From: Nitrosomonas marina
Lineage (GTDB): Bacteria; Pseudomonadota; Gammaproteobacteria; Burkholderiales; Nitrosomonadaceae
DNA: 64,000 bases
Direction: 5' to 3'
Assembly: GCF_900110145.1 (NCBI RefSeq)
Contig: NZ_FOCP01000012.1
Location: 40,250-104,249, forward strand
Below the pieces are notes generated by a model that made no database searches, was not told the DNA's origin, and saw only the letters and a list, made by a program, of their open reading frames with translations. Each line of letters opens with the position of its first letter. The first letter of the stretch is position 1. A program made the translations under genes and the position numbers. Below, piece after piece: positions 17,613 through 26,555 of the stretch.

Positions 17613-17820
17613 TGTGAAAGTTGCTTAGCTTTCAACAAATTGAAACCATTTTGAAACATTTCAAACCTGATAATAACCATATGATAATTAATGCTTTTAG
17701 TGCTCAAATTGTGTCGAAATATTTTACTTAATGTCATTATGGTTTTTTGTTTCGAGATACAATCCGCACCTCAAATTTTTATCTCATAATAATCAACGGG
17801 TTAAATATCTAATAAATTTC

Positions 17821-17836
17821 TGGCACAAAAAATGCT
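17821..17836 (+). promoter_or_regulatory. Sigma-54-type (-24/-12) promoter
   Basis: TGGCAC followed by AAAAAATGCT gives the GG and GC elements separated by exactly 10 bases, as in the consensus TGGCAC(G)-N4-TTGC. The only departures are A for G after CAC and A for T before TGC. It is about 90 bases upstream of the start codon at 17923. Known sigma-54 activators include PrsR, which is encoded in this window at 48752, but a link to it is speculative. Confidence 0.55.
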
Positions 17837-17849
17837 TGGAAAAACATTG

Positions 17850-17873
17850 ACGTAATTTTCACTGAAATTACGT
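17850..17873. promoter_or_regulatory. Dyad between promoter and start codon of the oxidase operon
   Basis: Arms ACGTAATTT (17850-17858) and AAATTACGT (17865-17873) with a 6-base spacer, lying just downstream of the sigma-54-like promoter, near the expected transcription start. The position suits a repressor site or a 5' stem in the leader RNA. Confidence 0.4.
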
Positions 17874-17922
17874 TTCTGAATTTAGCACCAATCTAGATAA
17901 ATCATTAACGGAGGGGAATTAA

Positions 17923-18975
17923 ATGATACGTAAAGTAATGCATACATTACGGCCGAAACATTCGCACTTGGCGTCTACGGCAACAGTGTCTGCTCGACGA
18001 GGCGCGCAAAAACAGACCAGTTTTGTTTTTTATATACTGACCGCGCTCGCGTTAATATTGTGCATCCAGACTGCATTCGCTGCCAGCGCAGGAAAAACAC
18101 ACATAATCGAACTGTGGGCCGAGAAAATACCGGCCGGCGTTGAAGGCGGAAACGATCTGTTTGCTTACCGTATGGCCCGGCACATCATTAAAAAGGGCAA
18201 CAAGGAAACCGATGTGACATCCAGGTATGTATCGGAGCCGACGATACCGGGACCAACCCTGGTCATCGACGAAGGTGATGAAGTCGTACTCACGTTGAAA
18301 CACGTATTCGACCCGGGCAATTCGGCCACACTTGAACAGGTCAGCGTCCATGTACATGGCGTGCATTACGATATTCACAGTGACGGCACCCTCGAATACA
18401 TTAATCTGGTTGCAGACGAAAGCGCCACGCCCACGATGAGTTATACGTATCACTGGGTTGCCGCACCCGGCACAGCAGGTACATGGCCCTACCACGATCA
18501 CAATATGATCACGCTCAATGGTGCCGAGGACAGAGGGTTGTATGGCGCTGTCATTGTCAATGGGCGCACCAGTATGCAGGCCCTGAACAAGACCGGAAAG
18601 CTAAAAAATGTGCCTGTTTCCAGTATCAAAAAGGAATATGTCCTGTTTATCGGTGATGACGCGTTCTGGGGAACCGAAATCGATAACAAGACAGGCCAGC
18701 AGACGCCACTCTGGCATAACCCGACGCTCTCGGCCCATCAGGGCAACAATGTCCGCTTTCATCTGATTGCGCTTGGTTCCAATTCACACAATTTCAAAAT
18801 GAACCATTACGGATGGATCGATCCCGGTACAAATCTGATTATTACTGAAAAAGTGATTGGCCCATTAGAGAAGCATGTTTTTGCTGTCCAGGCAGCATGG
18901 GATTCACAGTATAAGGATGACACCTTTCCCGGTAACTCACTGGGTATGCAGGGCAACTTTAACGTTAATCCCTAA
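17923..18975 (+). CDS. Multicopper oxidase-like subunit A, carries domain-1 copper ligands only
   Basis: 350 residues. A long basic N-terminus precedes the membrane-spanning signal (residues 33-53, ending AFAA), then two cupredoxin domains. Domain 1 keeps both type 2/3 pairs: HVHG (His143, His145) and YHDH (His191, His193). Domain 2 has lost its set: the HxxHxH position reads HNFKMN, retaining only the type-1-like histidine (His289), and the C-terminal HCH motif is absent. Alone it cannot form a trinuclear or type 1 centre. The next gene product shows the opposite pattern, so the two are probably subunits of one enzyme. A strong GGAGGGG site sits 6 bases before the ATG; the next gene starts 33 bases after the stop. 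Confidence 0.8.
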   Translation: MIRKVMHTLRPKHSHLASTATVSARRGAQKQTSFVFYILTALALILCIQTAFAASAGKTHIIELWAEKIPAGVEGGNDLFAYRMARHIIKKGNKETDVTSRYVSEPTIPGPTLVIDEGDEVVLTLKHVFDPGNSATLEQVSVHVHGVHYDIHSDGTLEYINLVADESATPTMSYTYHWVAAPGTAGTWPYHDHNMITLNGAEDRGLYGAVIVNGRTSMQALNKTGKLKNVPVSSIKKEYVLFIGDDAFWGTEIDNKTGQQTPLWHNPTLSAHQGNNVRFHLIALGSNSHNFKMNHYGWIDPGTNLIITEKVIGPLEKHVFAVQAAWDSQYKDDTFPGNSLGMQGNFNVNP

Positions 18976-19008
18976 TTGAAACGTAATTCTCAATCAAAGG
19001 ACAGAAGA

Positions 19009-21783
19009 ATGAAATTTATTATCTTTGGATCGAATAAAAAAACAGTGGCGGCAACGGTTGCGTTCATAACCGCATTGTTCTTTTCAAGTATCGCGCTGGC
19101 AGCCACGCATACAATCAGCCTTTCAGCGGAGACGCTGCCAAACGGCCAGCTTGGCTATAAAATGATCAGCCACGTCGGGTCAAATCAAAATTACCCGGCA
19201 GAAACAGCCATACCCGGCCCGACTCTCTTTGTCCAGCAGGGTGATACAGTCAACATTTCACTGACGAACAACACCAGCGTTCCCGTTGGCATCAATATTC
19301 CCGGCATTCTGGAAAACGCGGCCGAGGCTGCCGCTGGCGGCGGTTCACAGAATTACTCCTTTACTGCCAGCAAAACCGGCACATATCCGTATCATGACGA
19401 CGGGTCCGGATTGCTGGGCCTGTTTGGTGCTCTAGTCGTCAACGCCGCCGACGGTTCCGTACAAAGCTATATTGACGGTGACGGCACCATCACCCCGACC
19501 GACATCGCCGATCTGGACAAGGAATACATCATGTTCATGGTTGGTTCCACGTTCTGGGGCGCTGAAATTGTCAACGGTACGCAGACCCCTCTGTGGACCA
19601 ACCCGGTACTTGGTGCCAATCTGGATGAAATCGTGCGCTTTCATGTGCTGTCATTAGAACACGACCATACATTCCATTTGCACGCACACCGCTGGCTAGA
19701 CGAGGTCGACCCGATCAACCAGGGCCGCACACCGCATATCATTGACGTCAAAATACTGGCCGGCAAGGCGGACAGCCACGCCTTCACGCTTAAAGCAGGT
19801 AGCGGTGTCGGCGCGGGCATGTGGCACTTGCACTGTCATGTGGTATCGCACATGGAATCCAACATGGCCGCACGATTCCGTGTGGACGAGCACGGTGCTG
19901 CATCCGGTGTCAGTGTTGCGGGCGCGTCACCGTATGGTGCGATACTTCTGAGTCCCAACCAGAGCGACCCTGGTCTGGTCACCTTTGAAATTTCGGACGA
20001 GCCCGGCAGCTGGTTCAGAAGTGCGCGCAGCGACGCGATCATCGACCCCGCCGGCCCGATCGGTGCACTCAATATCAAAACGCGTTCACTTGAAGTAATG
20101 GCCCCAGGCAGCAGTGCGCATTTCATTATGTCGGACACCAACGCGGTGCACACCATTACAACCCTGATCTGGCCAAGTGATGCCGACACAGATAACAAGC
20201 ATGACATTCCGTTTGACCAGACCAAGGCCTACCGCGGCGGCGGCATTGTACAACTCAATACACCGGGTCTGTATGTATTCACCTGTAAAATCCATCCTTA
20301 TATGTTTGGCGCCGTGATCGTAGACGATCCCAGCACGGACGGGCTGGATTTGGGCGAAGCAATTGATCTGGTGGTTGGTATCCATGATTTGCCGACTACC
20401 AGCGATCTCGCTACGCGCTTGCTGAGAACATTTTTTGTCGCCACTACCCAGAGAAACTGGCAGGATTACACATCTGCCGCACCATGGCATGCGGAATACC
20501 CGAACGTTGACGTACGCTTGAGTGGTGGAGCGGTGTTGAATCTGAAGGCTGTACTCGAAAGCCGGTATGGTCAGGACATTGCCCTGAGTCCGTTGTCCAA
20601 TCCTGCTACGCCAGGAGTCGGCGAGGTATGGATTAATACGCAGTTTGAAAAAACGGCCAGCAAAACCAAACCCGGAACCATCACCGTACTCGACACGTCG
20701 GACTGGACGATCAAACGCAAGATTGCATTGCCGTCAATCAACATGAATCATCCACATAATATGTGGATTGATCGCAATCAATCGACCGTTTTCCAGACAC
20801 AATGGTTCGACAACAAGCTGACATTCATCAATCAGTCCAACGGCCAACTGATCGACAATATTCGGATTGGCGATTCACCGTCCCATGTCATGACGATGCC
20901 GGACAGTGATGATATTACCGTGGCCATTAATGGCGAAAACAGGGTGGTCACCATTCCGGCAGGCACGACGACGCCGGTATCCAGCATCCCTACGCAAATG
21001 CCTGGACAGGTGCCAGCAAACCCGCATGGTCACTGGATTACACCGGAAGGTAAAATCGTTACACCAAATATCAATACATCGGATACCGGTTTTTATGACG
21101 GCAATTCCGGGCAGATCATGGCACGTCCGGCCGCTGGTGGTAATTTCCCGCACGGGCCACACCCAATCGCGATTGGCGTCGGCAATGACAGAATTTACGC
21201 CGCCAACCTGCTGGACCACTCATTGAATGTTTATGACTTTGACGGTAACCCGGTTCCGGTAGCTGCAAACGGCGGCAAACCATACATCAATCTGATTGCT
21301 GCCTATAATCCCGTAACGGGCGAAGGTGCAGCAAATTCCGGCATCTTACCGATCCAGACCCCTGTTGATCCGACCGGCCGCGTGGTGGTAACGGCAAATA
21401 CGGGCGGCACAATCACCGTTGTCGACACCAGCTCTGATACAGTCGTGGCCATATTACCTTGCGACCCTGGCTGTCATGGCGTCAATTTCGGCGCCAAAGC
21501 CGGAGGAGGTTATTACGCTTACGTCAGCAGCAAATTTTCCAACCGACTGATTGTGGTTGATCCTGACCCTAATGGCGACGGCAATTTCTCTGATGCTATT
21601 GTTGCCGGCACAATCTCCATGGCAGATAGCACTGCGGCTACAGATGATGCTGTGGTCAGCCTGGCAGGCATGGGCGGTCAGGGCGTACTGGCAATCCCTA
21701 ATGTGTATAACGGCTGGGTACAACATCTGCCATCCGGATGGCAGACTGGTTTGACTGATGCGCAGAAAAACGCTGTTCCCTAA
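19009..21783 (+). CDS. Multicopper oxidase-like subunit B fused to cupredoxin and beta-propeller
   Basis: 924 residues with a signal peptide (cleavage about residue 31, LALA). Cupredoxin domain 1 (35-150) has lost its ligands: GIN in place of HxH at 94-96 and HDD at 129-131. Domain 2 (170-295) is complete: HTFHLH (His220, 223, 225) and HLHCHVVSHMESNM (His275, Cys276, His277, His281, Met286), giving a type 1 copper and four trinuclear-site histidines. A third cupredoxin (about 360-440) has His381 and CKIHPYM (Cys426, His429, Met432). Residues 500-924 form a YVTN-type propeller with HPH, PHGH and PHGPH motifs and a CDPGCH motif at 818-823. The ATG at 19009 has AAAGGA upstream; the frame opens earlier at 18976. 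Confidence 0.85.
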   Translation: MKFIIFGSNKKTVAATVAFITALFFSSIALAATHTISLSAETLPNGQLGYKMISHVGSNQNYPAETAIPGPTLFVQQGDTVNISLTNNTSVPVGINIPGILENAAEAAAGGGSQNYSFTASKTGTYPYHDDGSGLLGLFGALVVNAADGSVQSYIDGDGTITPTDIADLDKEYIMFMVGSTFWGAEIVNGTQTPLWTNPVLGANLDEIVRFHVLSLEHDHTFHLHAHRWLDEVDPINQGRTPHIIDVKILAGKADSHAFTLKAGSGVGAGMWHLHCHVVSHMESNMAARFRVDEHGAASGVSVAGASPYGAILLSPNQSDPGLVTFEISDEPGSWFRSARSDAIIDPAGPIGALNIKTRSLEVMAPGSSAHFIMSDTNAVHTITTLIWPSDADTDNKHDIPFDQTKAYRGGGIVQLNTPGLYVFTCKIHPYMFGAVIVDDPSTDGLDLGEAIDLVVGIHDLPTTSDLATRLLRTFFVATTQRNWQDYTSAAPWHAEYPNVDVRLSGGAVLNLKAVLESRYGQDIALSPLSNPATPGVGEVWINTQFEKTASKTKPGTITVLDTSDWTIKRKIALPSINMNHPHNMWIDRNQSTVFQTQWFDNKLTFINQSNGQLIDNIRIGDSPSHVMTMPDSDDITVAINGENRVVTIPAGTTTPVSSIPTQMPGQVPANPHGHWITPEGKIVTPNINTSDTGFYDGNSGQIMARPAAGGNFPHGPHPIAIGVGNDRIYAANLLDHSLNVYDFDGNPVPVAANGGKPYINLIAAYNPVTGEGAANSGILPIQTPVDPTGRVVVTANTGGTITVVDTSSDTVVAILPCDPGCHGVNFGAKAGGGYYAYVSSKFSNRLIVVDPDPNGDGNFSDAIVAGTISMADSTAATDDAVVSLAGMGGQGVLAIPNVYNGWVQHLPSGWQTGLTDAQKNAVP

Positions 21784-21831
21784 ACCGGTCAGCTATAACT
21801 TGCATCACTAGAAACCAAGCTGGTATTTCTA

Positions 21832-21868
21832 AAAAAACCGTGCACCATTTTTTGGTGCACGGTTTTTT
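21832..21868 (+). terminator. Strong intrinsic terminator of the oxidase operon
   Basis: A perfect 16-bp stem (21832-21847 with 21853-21868), GC-rich in the centre with A/T ends, a loop of five T and a six-T run closing the right arm. It lies 48 bases after the stop at 21783 and could work in both directions. Confidence 0.9.
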
Positions 21869-22000
21869 ATTTCGTCAGCATATCCGGATTTAAAGCGACA
21901 TTCAGGCATACTTTTGCCGATTTTCCGCAACCGCCTATTATTCTTTTTTCAATCAACGAATGATGCAGACGTTGACCTGATGCTCGGTCTTATTCGGGTC

Positions 22001-22501
22001 TTATTCGTAACGCAAAAACTCCTCGGCCAGTGCATCACCACCGTGCCGATTGATTAACGCATCAATTTCTGCAAGGAGCGCATCATCTTCGTCTTCATCC
22101 AGCACACCATCTCCAACGAGCCTTGCCGGCAACCCCATTGCGATAGCCTCTCTGACCGCTTCCAGTGTCGGCGGGGTATCCTGATCCCTGCTGTTAATGA
22201 CCGCATCAATGACTCTTGACATGGGTTCGCTGGCGCTGTTTTGCACGAAATCACTCGCCAGCGCCGTTTCGCCAAATTCTTCAATCAATGCGTCCAGCTC
22301 GTCAAGCAGCGAATCATTAATATCAAAGTGATGAATATGTTCCGTCTCGGTAAACGCCGCCGACAGCATATCGGTCAGATAATCTCGTATAACTGCGAGC
22401 GTGACATACTCCTCGGGATCTGCGGTATTCAAACGTGTTTCAATCAACGCGGAGAGATTGGAACTCACACGCGTTGACACATCTATTGGATTACGAATCA
22501 T
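22001..22501 (-). CDS. Acidic protein made of two tandem repeats, unknown function
   Basis: 166 residues, strongly acidic, no signal peptide, predicted helical. The whole protein is an internal duplication of about 75 residues. Matching segments are LLDELDALIEEFGETALASDF (first part, about 64-84) and LLAEIDALINRHGGDALAEEF (about 142-162), and further ahead TLAVIRDYL with TLEAVREAI. A usable ribosome binding site (AAGGAAAA) precedes the ATG. It stands alone between the oxidase terminator and tyrS, 49 bases downstream of the tyrS stop on the same strand, so it may be cotranscribed with tyrS. No family was recognised. Confidence 0.65.
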   Translation of the reverse strand: MIRNPIDVSTRVSSNLSALIETRLNTADPEEYVTLAVIRDYLTDMLSAAFTETEHIHHFDINDSLLDELDALIEEFGETALASDFVQNSASEPMSRVIDAVINSRDQDTPPTLEAVREAIAMGLPARLVGDGVLDEDEDDALLAEIDALINRHGGDALAEEFLRYE

Positions 22502-22550
22502 GATTTTTTCCTTAATAAAAGTTAGACAAACCGGACAAAAATCAAGTGAC

Positions 22551-23780
22551 TTATGCAGTCGTCACCCTGGCAAACTTGCGCTTGCCGACTTGTATAACTA
22601 TTGTCTCACTTCGCTGTATTTCTCTCGATTTATCTTCGATCTTTTCTCCATCGACTTTGACAGCACCCTGATCGATCATGCGCATTGCTTCACTTGTGCT
22701 TGCTGATAGTCCCGCCTGTTTCATAAGAGACGTCAACCGGATGGTTTTACCATCGACCTGAACAGTCTTTTCAGGTATTTCGTCTGGAAGCGCACCGCGC
22801 TTGAACCGCATTTCAAAATCAACGAGTGCTGACTCTGCTGCGTTCCGACTGTGAAAGCGCGTAACGATTTCCTGCGCAAATATTACCTTGATATCTCTTG
22901 GATTCCGTCCTGTATCGACCTCCTGTTGCCAGGCATGTATGGTTTCGATAGGCTCGGATGACAATAATTCAATATAACGCCACATTAATTGATCTGAAAC
23001 CGACATCAATTTGCCAAAAATTTCTGTCGGACTTTCTGTAATCCCGACATAGTTATTCAGTGATTTGGACATCTTATTGACACCATCCAGGCCTTCCAGT
23101 AGAGGCATGGTGAGAATGCACTGCTGCGGCAGGCCAAAATGCTTTTGCAGTTCTCGCCCTACCAGCAGATTAAATTTCTGATCCGTTCCTCCCAACTCCA
23201 GGTCTGCTTTCAATGCAACAGAATCGTATCCCTGTACCAATGGATACAAAAATTCGTGAATCGCAATAGACTGATTATTGCGGTAACGTTTCTCGAAATC
23301 ATCGCGTTCCAGCATACGCGCAACGGTGTATGTCGAAGCTAACCGGATCAGGTCCGCTGCATCAAACCCATCCATCCAGGATGAGTTAAACACAATTTCA
23401 GTCTGTTCAGGATGCAGAATTTTAAATACCTGGTCCGTGTAAGACCTTGCGTTATCGGCTACTTGTTCACGTGTCAGCGGTGGTCGCGTCGTGTTTTTAC
23501 CGCTAGGGTCGCCTATCATGCCGGTAAAATCACCGATTAGGAACAAAACATGATGCCCAAGTTCCTGTAATTGCCGCATTTTGTTCAACAGCACCGCATG
23601 ACCAAGGTGTAAATCCGGAGCGGTTGGATCGAACCCTGCTTTAACCCGCAACGGCTTGCCGGCTTTCAATTTACTCTCGAGTTCCTTTTCTATGAGCAGC
23701 TCATGGCTGCCGTACTTTATTATTTCTATTTGCTGATTGACTGTATTATCCACAACTAAATTTTTAACAAGTAGTTCCAA
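22551..23780 (-). CDS. tyrS: Tyrosyl-tRNA synthetase
   Basis: 409 residues, the usual TyrS length. Class I signatures are seen: [11 protein letters not shown] (HIGH motif) and KMSKSLNN (KMSKS motif), with [13 protein letters not shown] between them and a C-terminal S4-like RNA-binding domain ([14 protein letters not shown]). It charges tRNA-Tyr in the cytoplasm. The frame begins with TTG at 23780 and no strong ribosome binding site is evident; the true start could be a few codons inside. It is divergent from the M23 peptidase gene. Confidence 0.95.
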   Translation of the reverse strand: MELLVKNLVVDNTVNQQIEIIKYGSHELLIEKELESKLKAGKPLRVKAGFDPTAPDLHLGHAVLLNKMRQLQELGHHVLFLIGDFTGMIGDPSGKNTTRPPLTREQVADNARSYTDQVFKILHPEQTEIVFNSSWMDGFDAADLIRLASTYTVARMLERDDFEKRYRNNQSIAIHEFLYPLVQGYDSVALKADLELGGTDQKFNLLVGRELQKHFGLPQQCILTMPLLEGLDGVNKMSKSLNNYVGITESPTEIFGKLMSVSDQLMWRYIELLSSEPIETIHAWQQEVDTGRNPRDIKVIFAQEIVTRFHSRNAAESALVDFEMRFKRGALPDEIPEKTVQVDGKTIRLTSLMKQAGLSASTSEAMRMIDQGAVKVDGEKIEDKSREIQRSETIVIQVGKRKFARVTTA

Positions 23781-23928
23781 TCGAAATTAATTTCCGTCTC
23801 GATATTCAATTTTACTATCTGAGTAGTGTACTTAGGTACAATGTTTTTGATTTATCGTGTTAGAATTAACGGTATTTGCGACATGACATGAATTGAATCA
23901 ATATAAAAGAGAAGGGGGACTGTCCTGT

Positions 23929-25272
23929 ATGCGATTTATGCCAATACGCAGCAATTCAAGCATTTTAGCTCAAAAATCATCGAGACTAACCAAAAAAACA
24001 CTCCGTTGGCTCATAGTATTATCAACCATACCATTATTTGGATTTGTTACCGCTTTCGGCATTGCGCCGAATTCGCCTGCTCTTCATGAAGTCGAGATTA
24101 AGGAAGTCGTACGCGACCTTTACCTGCCCGACGTATTACCCGAACTGGAAGCCATCTCAGATCAGTCATTCTGGCGACAGGAAACCATTCGTCGCGGTGA
24201 TACCATTGCCGCGATACTGGATCGTCTTGAAGTCAATCAGCATGACAAGCTGAATTTCCTTAAGGCGGCCCGTGACAGCCGTGCCATGCGGCAGCTACAG
24301 CCCGGAAAAATCATCCACGCACAAACAACTGCGGACGGTAATCTGCTGACATTGCGCTATTTCTTTGGCAATGAAGAACTGTTCCTGATGGAAAAAACGG
24401 AACATGTGTTCAATATGTCCGAACAGAAAATTGAACTTGAATCACAAATTCAGATGAAATCGGGCACCGTCAACAGTTCACTTTTTGCTGCAACCGACAA
24501 AGCCGGCATACCCAACAACATTGCCACCCAAATGATCGACATTCTGGCATCCGAGATCGATTTTCACCGTGATCTGCGGCAAGGCGATCGTTTCACTGTC
24601 GTCTATGAAACATTAATCGACAGTAGCGGCGGTGCCAGCAAATCGGGAAAGGTCATTGCAGTTGAATTCACCAATCAACGCAAAACTTACCAGGCGATAT
24701 ATTTTCAATCATCCAATGGTGACTTTGGCTATTACACGCCCGAAGGGGAAAGCCTGCGCAAAGCATTTTTGAAAGCACCACTCGAATTCTCACGCATCAG
24801 CTCCGGTTTCAGTAAAGCACGCTTTCACCCCGTACTCAAGAAATGGCGTGCGCACAAGGGAATTGATTATGCTGCTCCGACTGGCACACCTGTAAAATCA
24901 ACCGCTAATGGCAAAGTCACATTTGCAGGGACACAAAGAGGTTACGGCAAACTCATCATAATTAAACATGATGATCAATACGAAACCGCTTATGGGCATT
25001 TATCGGGTTTTGCCAAAGGCCTCAAAAATGGCTCGCGTGTCAGCCAGGGCGATGTTATTGGTTACGTCGGCATGACAGGAATGGCAACAGGTCCGCATCT
25101 GCATTATGAATTGCGCGTCAACGGTGTACAGCGTGATCCGTCAAAAATAGCGCTACCGACAGCAACGCCAATTGCGAAAAAAGATTTACCAGCGTTCCAG
25201 AAGGAAGCCACGGCGCTGCTTTCCCGTCTGGATATCATGCGCAATCTGCATCTTGCATCGAATAATAATTAA
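23929..25272 (+). CDS. M23-family murein endopeptidase (MepM/NlpD-like)
   Basis: 447 residues. A membrane anchor (about residues 20-42) is followed by an OapA/LysM-like region (GDTIAAILDRLEVNQ, residues 80-120), a linking domain and a C-terminal lysostaphin-type domain. The zinc site is complete: HKGIDYAAP (His and Asp), AYGHLSG and GPHLHYELR. Such enzymes cut peptidoglycan cross-links during growth. A TTG at 23893 is in frame, but the ATG at 23929 has a GAAGGGGGA site upstream. In beta-proteobacteria this gene is commonly next to anmK and tyrS, as here. Confidence 0.9.
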   Translation: MRFMPIRSNSSILAQKSSRLTKKTLRWLIVLSTIPLFGFVTAFGIAPNSPALHEVEIKEVVRDLYLPDVLPELEAISDQSFWRQETIRRGDTIAAILDRLEVNQHDKLNFLKAARDSRAMRQLQPGKIIHAQTTADGNLLTLRYFFGNEELFLMEKTEHVFNMSEQKIELESQIQMKSGTVNSSLFAATDKAGIPNNIATQMIDILASEIDFHRDLRQGDRFTVVYETLIDSSGGASKSGKVIAVEFTNQRKTYQAIYFQSSNGDFGYYTPEGESLRKAFLKAPLEFSRISSGFSKARFHPVLKKWRAHKGIDYAAPTGTPVKSTANGKVTFAGTQRGYGKLIIIKHDDQYETAYGHLSGFAKGLKNGSRVSQGDVIGYVGMTGMATGPHLHYELRVNGVQRDPSKIALPTATPIAKKDLPAFQKEATALLSRLDIMRNLHLASNNN

Positions 25273-25431
25273 CTGTTTGCTACGCTGATACCGATCATAC
25301 CCAGCCAGAAACAGGCTGCAAACCGGGCATTAAATGATTGGTCATAGTGTATTGAGTTCGAACATGGCATCGCAAAGGAACTGCAAAATGTCTGTTACTG
25401 ACTTTGCGTAACGTCTTTTGAGTTAATCTTC

Positions 25432-26529
25432 TTGGAATCCACTTATTACATCGGCATCATGTCCGGCACCAGCCTGGATGGTGTCGATGCCGTATTAGTC
25501 GATTTCAGATCGGACAGGATTTCACTTGCAAAAACCTTTTTTCTGCCTTACGACGATTCACTCAAATCAAAATTACTCGCTCTGAATCATACCGACTATG
25601 ACGAGCTCAATACATCGGCAATGGTCAGCAACCGCCTGGCCCACGTATATGCAGCTGCAGTCAAAGGTCTCTTGAAAGACAGCGCAGTATCGCCACAGGA
25701 AATAACCGCGATCGGATGCCATGGACAGACAATTCGTCATTGTCCGGAAATCGAGAAAAAATACACTATACAGCTTGTCAACGCCGCACTACTCGCTGAA
25801 TTGACCTGTATTTCCGTTGTTTCCGATTTCAGAAGCCGCGATCTTGCCGCCGGAGGTCAGGGCGCACCACTGGTACCTGCCTTTCACCGCGCCGCATTCA
25901 TGAGTTCGAGCCACCGCCGCGTCATTGTCAACATCGGCGGCATCGCCAATTTAACTTATCTAGATCCATGTGGTGAAGTCAGCGGATTTGACTGTGGTCC
26001 CGGTAATATACTTTTGGACGCCTGGTGCCAACGACACACCGGCAAAAATTTTGATAATAATGGCGACTGGGCAGCAACCGGCAGCGTCATTCCGACACTA
26101 CTTGATAAATTACTTTCAATCGATTTTTTTTCTTTACCTCCTCCCAAAAGTACGGGAAGAGATTTGTTTAATTACAAATGGCTGGAAAGCCACTTACGAG
26201 ATGAACTTCCTGAGGATGTGCAGGCAACATTAATACAGTTATCGACCGTATCCATTTCACAGGCCATCCAGACGTATTATCCAAACTCCAACGAAATCTA
26301 CTTGTGCGGCGGTGGTGCACGCAACCTGCATTTGGTTCATCATTTGAAGAAATTACTCTCCGGTATAAAAGTTTCTTTGACCGATGAACTCGGAATACCT
26401 GTAGATTGGGTTGAGGCCAGCGCCTTTGCCTGGCTTGCCCGTCAAACAATTTTAAGAATTCCGGGAAATATCCCCGCTGTCACCGGCGCATTGGGTAAAC
26501 GGATACTGGGTGCAGTATACCCCGCGTAA
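25432..26529 (+). CDS. anmK: Anhydro-N-acetylmuramic acid kinase
   Basis: 365 residues, close to the family length. Seen: the phosphate-binding GIMSGTSLDGVDAVLVDF start, IGCHGQTIRH, VVSDFRSRDLAAGGQGAPLVP and VNIGGIANLT, all typical of AnmK, an ASKHA-fold kinase that phosphorylates 1,6-anhydro-MurNAc to MurNAc-6-P in cell-wall recycling. The start codon is TTG; no nearby ATG would keep the conserved N-terminal strand. It functions downstream of peptidoglycan turnover, to which the preceding M23 gene also contributes. Confidence 0.93.
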   Translation: MESTYYIGIMSGTSLDGVDAVLVDFRSDRISLAKTFFLPYDDSLKSKLLALNHTDYDELNTSAMVSNRLAHVYAAAVKGLLKDSAVSPQEITAIGCHGQTIRHCPEIEKKYTIQLVNAALLAELTCISVVSDFRSRDLAAGGQGAPLVPAFHRAAFMSSSHRRVIVNIGGIANLTYLDPCGEVSGFDCGPGNILLDAWCQRHTGKNFDNNGDWAATGSVIPTLLDKLLSIDFFSLPPPKSTGRDLFNYKWLESHLRDELPEDVQATLIQLSTVSISQAIQTYYPNSNEIYLCGGGARNLHLVHHLKKLLSGIKVSLTDELGIPVDWVEASAFAWLARQTILRIPGNIPAVTGALGKRILGAVYPA

Positions 26530-26555
26530 CAGACGAAACTGAATTACTGATGATC

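Larger units (their letters stand above)
17261..17922. promoter_or_regulatory. Long control region upstream of the multicopper oxidase pair
   Basis: About 660 AT-rich bases with unusually dense symmetric structure: a 33-base palindrome (17580-17612), two 16-base direct repeats differing at one base (17553-17568 and 17712-17727), a smaller TTTGAAA/TTTCAAA dyad (17650-17665), a sigma-54-like promoter (17821-17836) and a dyad between it and the start codon (17850-17873). A 77-codon open frame on the minus strand (17504-17737) runs through this structure and is not believed to be a gene. Confidence 0.55.

Noticed and set aside
17504..17737. 77-codon open frame on the minus strand in the oxidase control region
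   Set aside because: It spans the 33-base palindrome and repeats, has no ribosome binding site, and its translation has no recognisable feature.
17821..17836. Sigma-54 promoter also before the EPS block
   Set aside because: The TTGGGTACACTTTGC stretch near 44926 has 8-9 instead of 10 bases between GG and GC.
18052..18501. 149-codon minus-strand frame inside oxidase subunit A
   Set aside because: It is antisense to a well-supported gene and has no start signals.
21477..21494. Canonical heme c site in oxidase subunit B
   Set aside because: The motif CDPGCH has three residues between the cysteines, not two; kept only as an open question.
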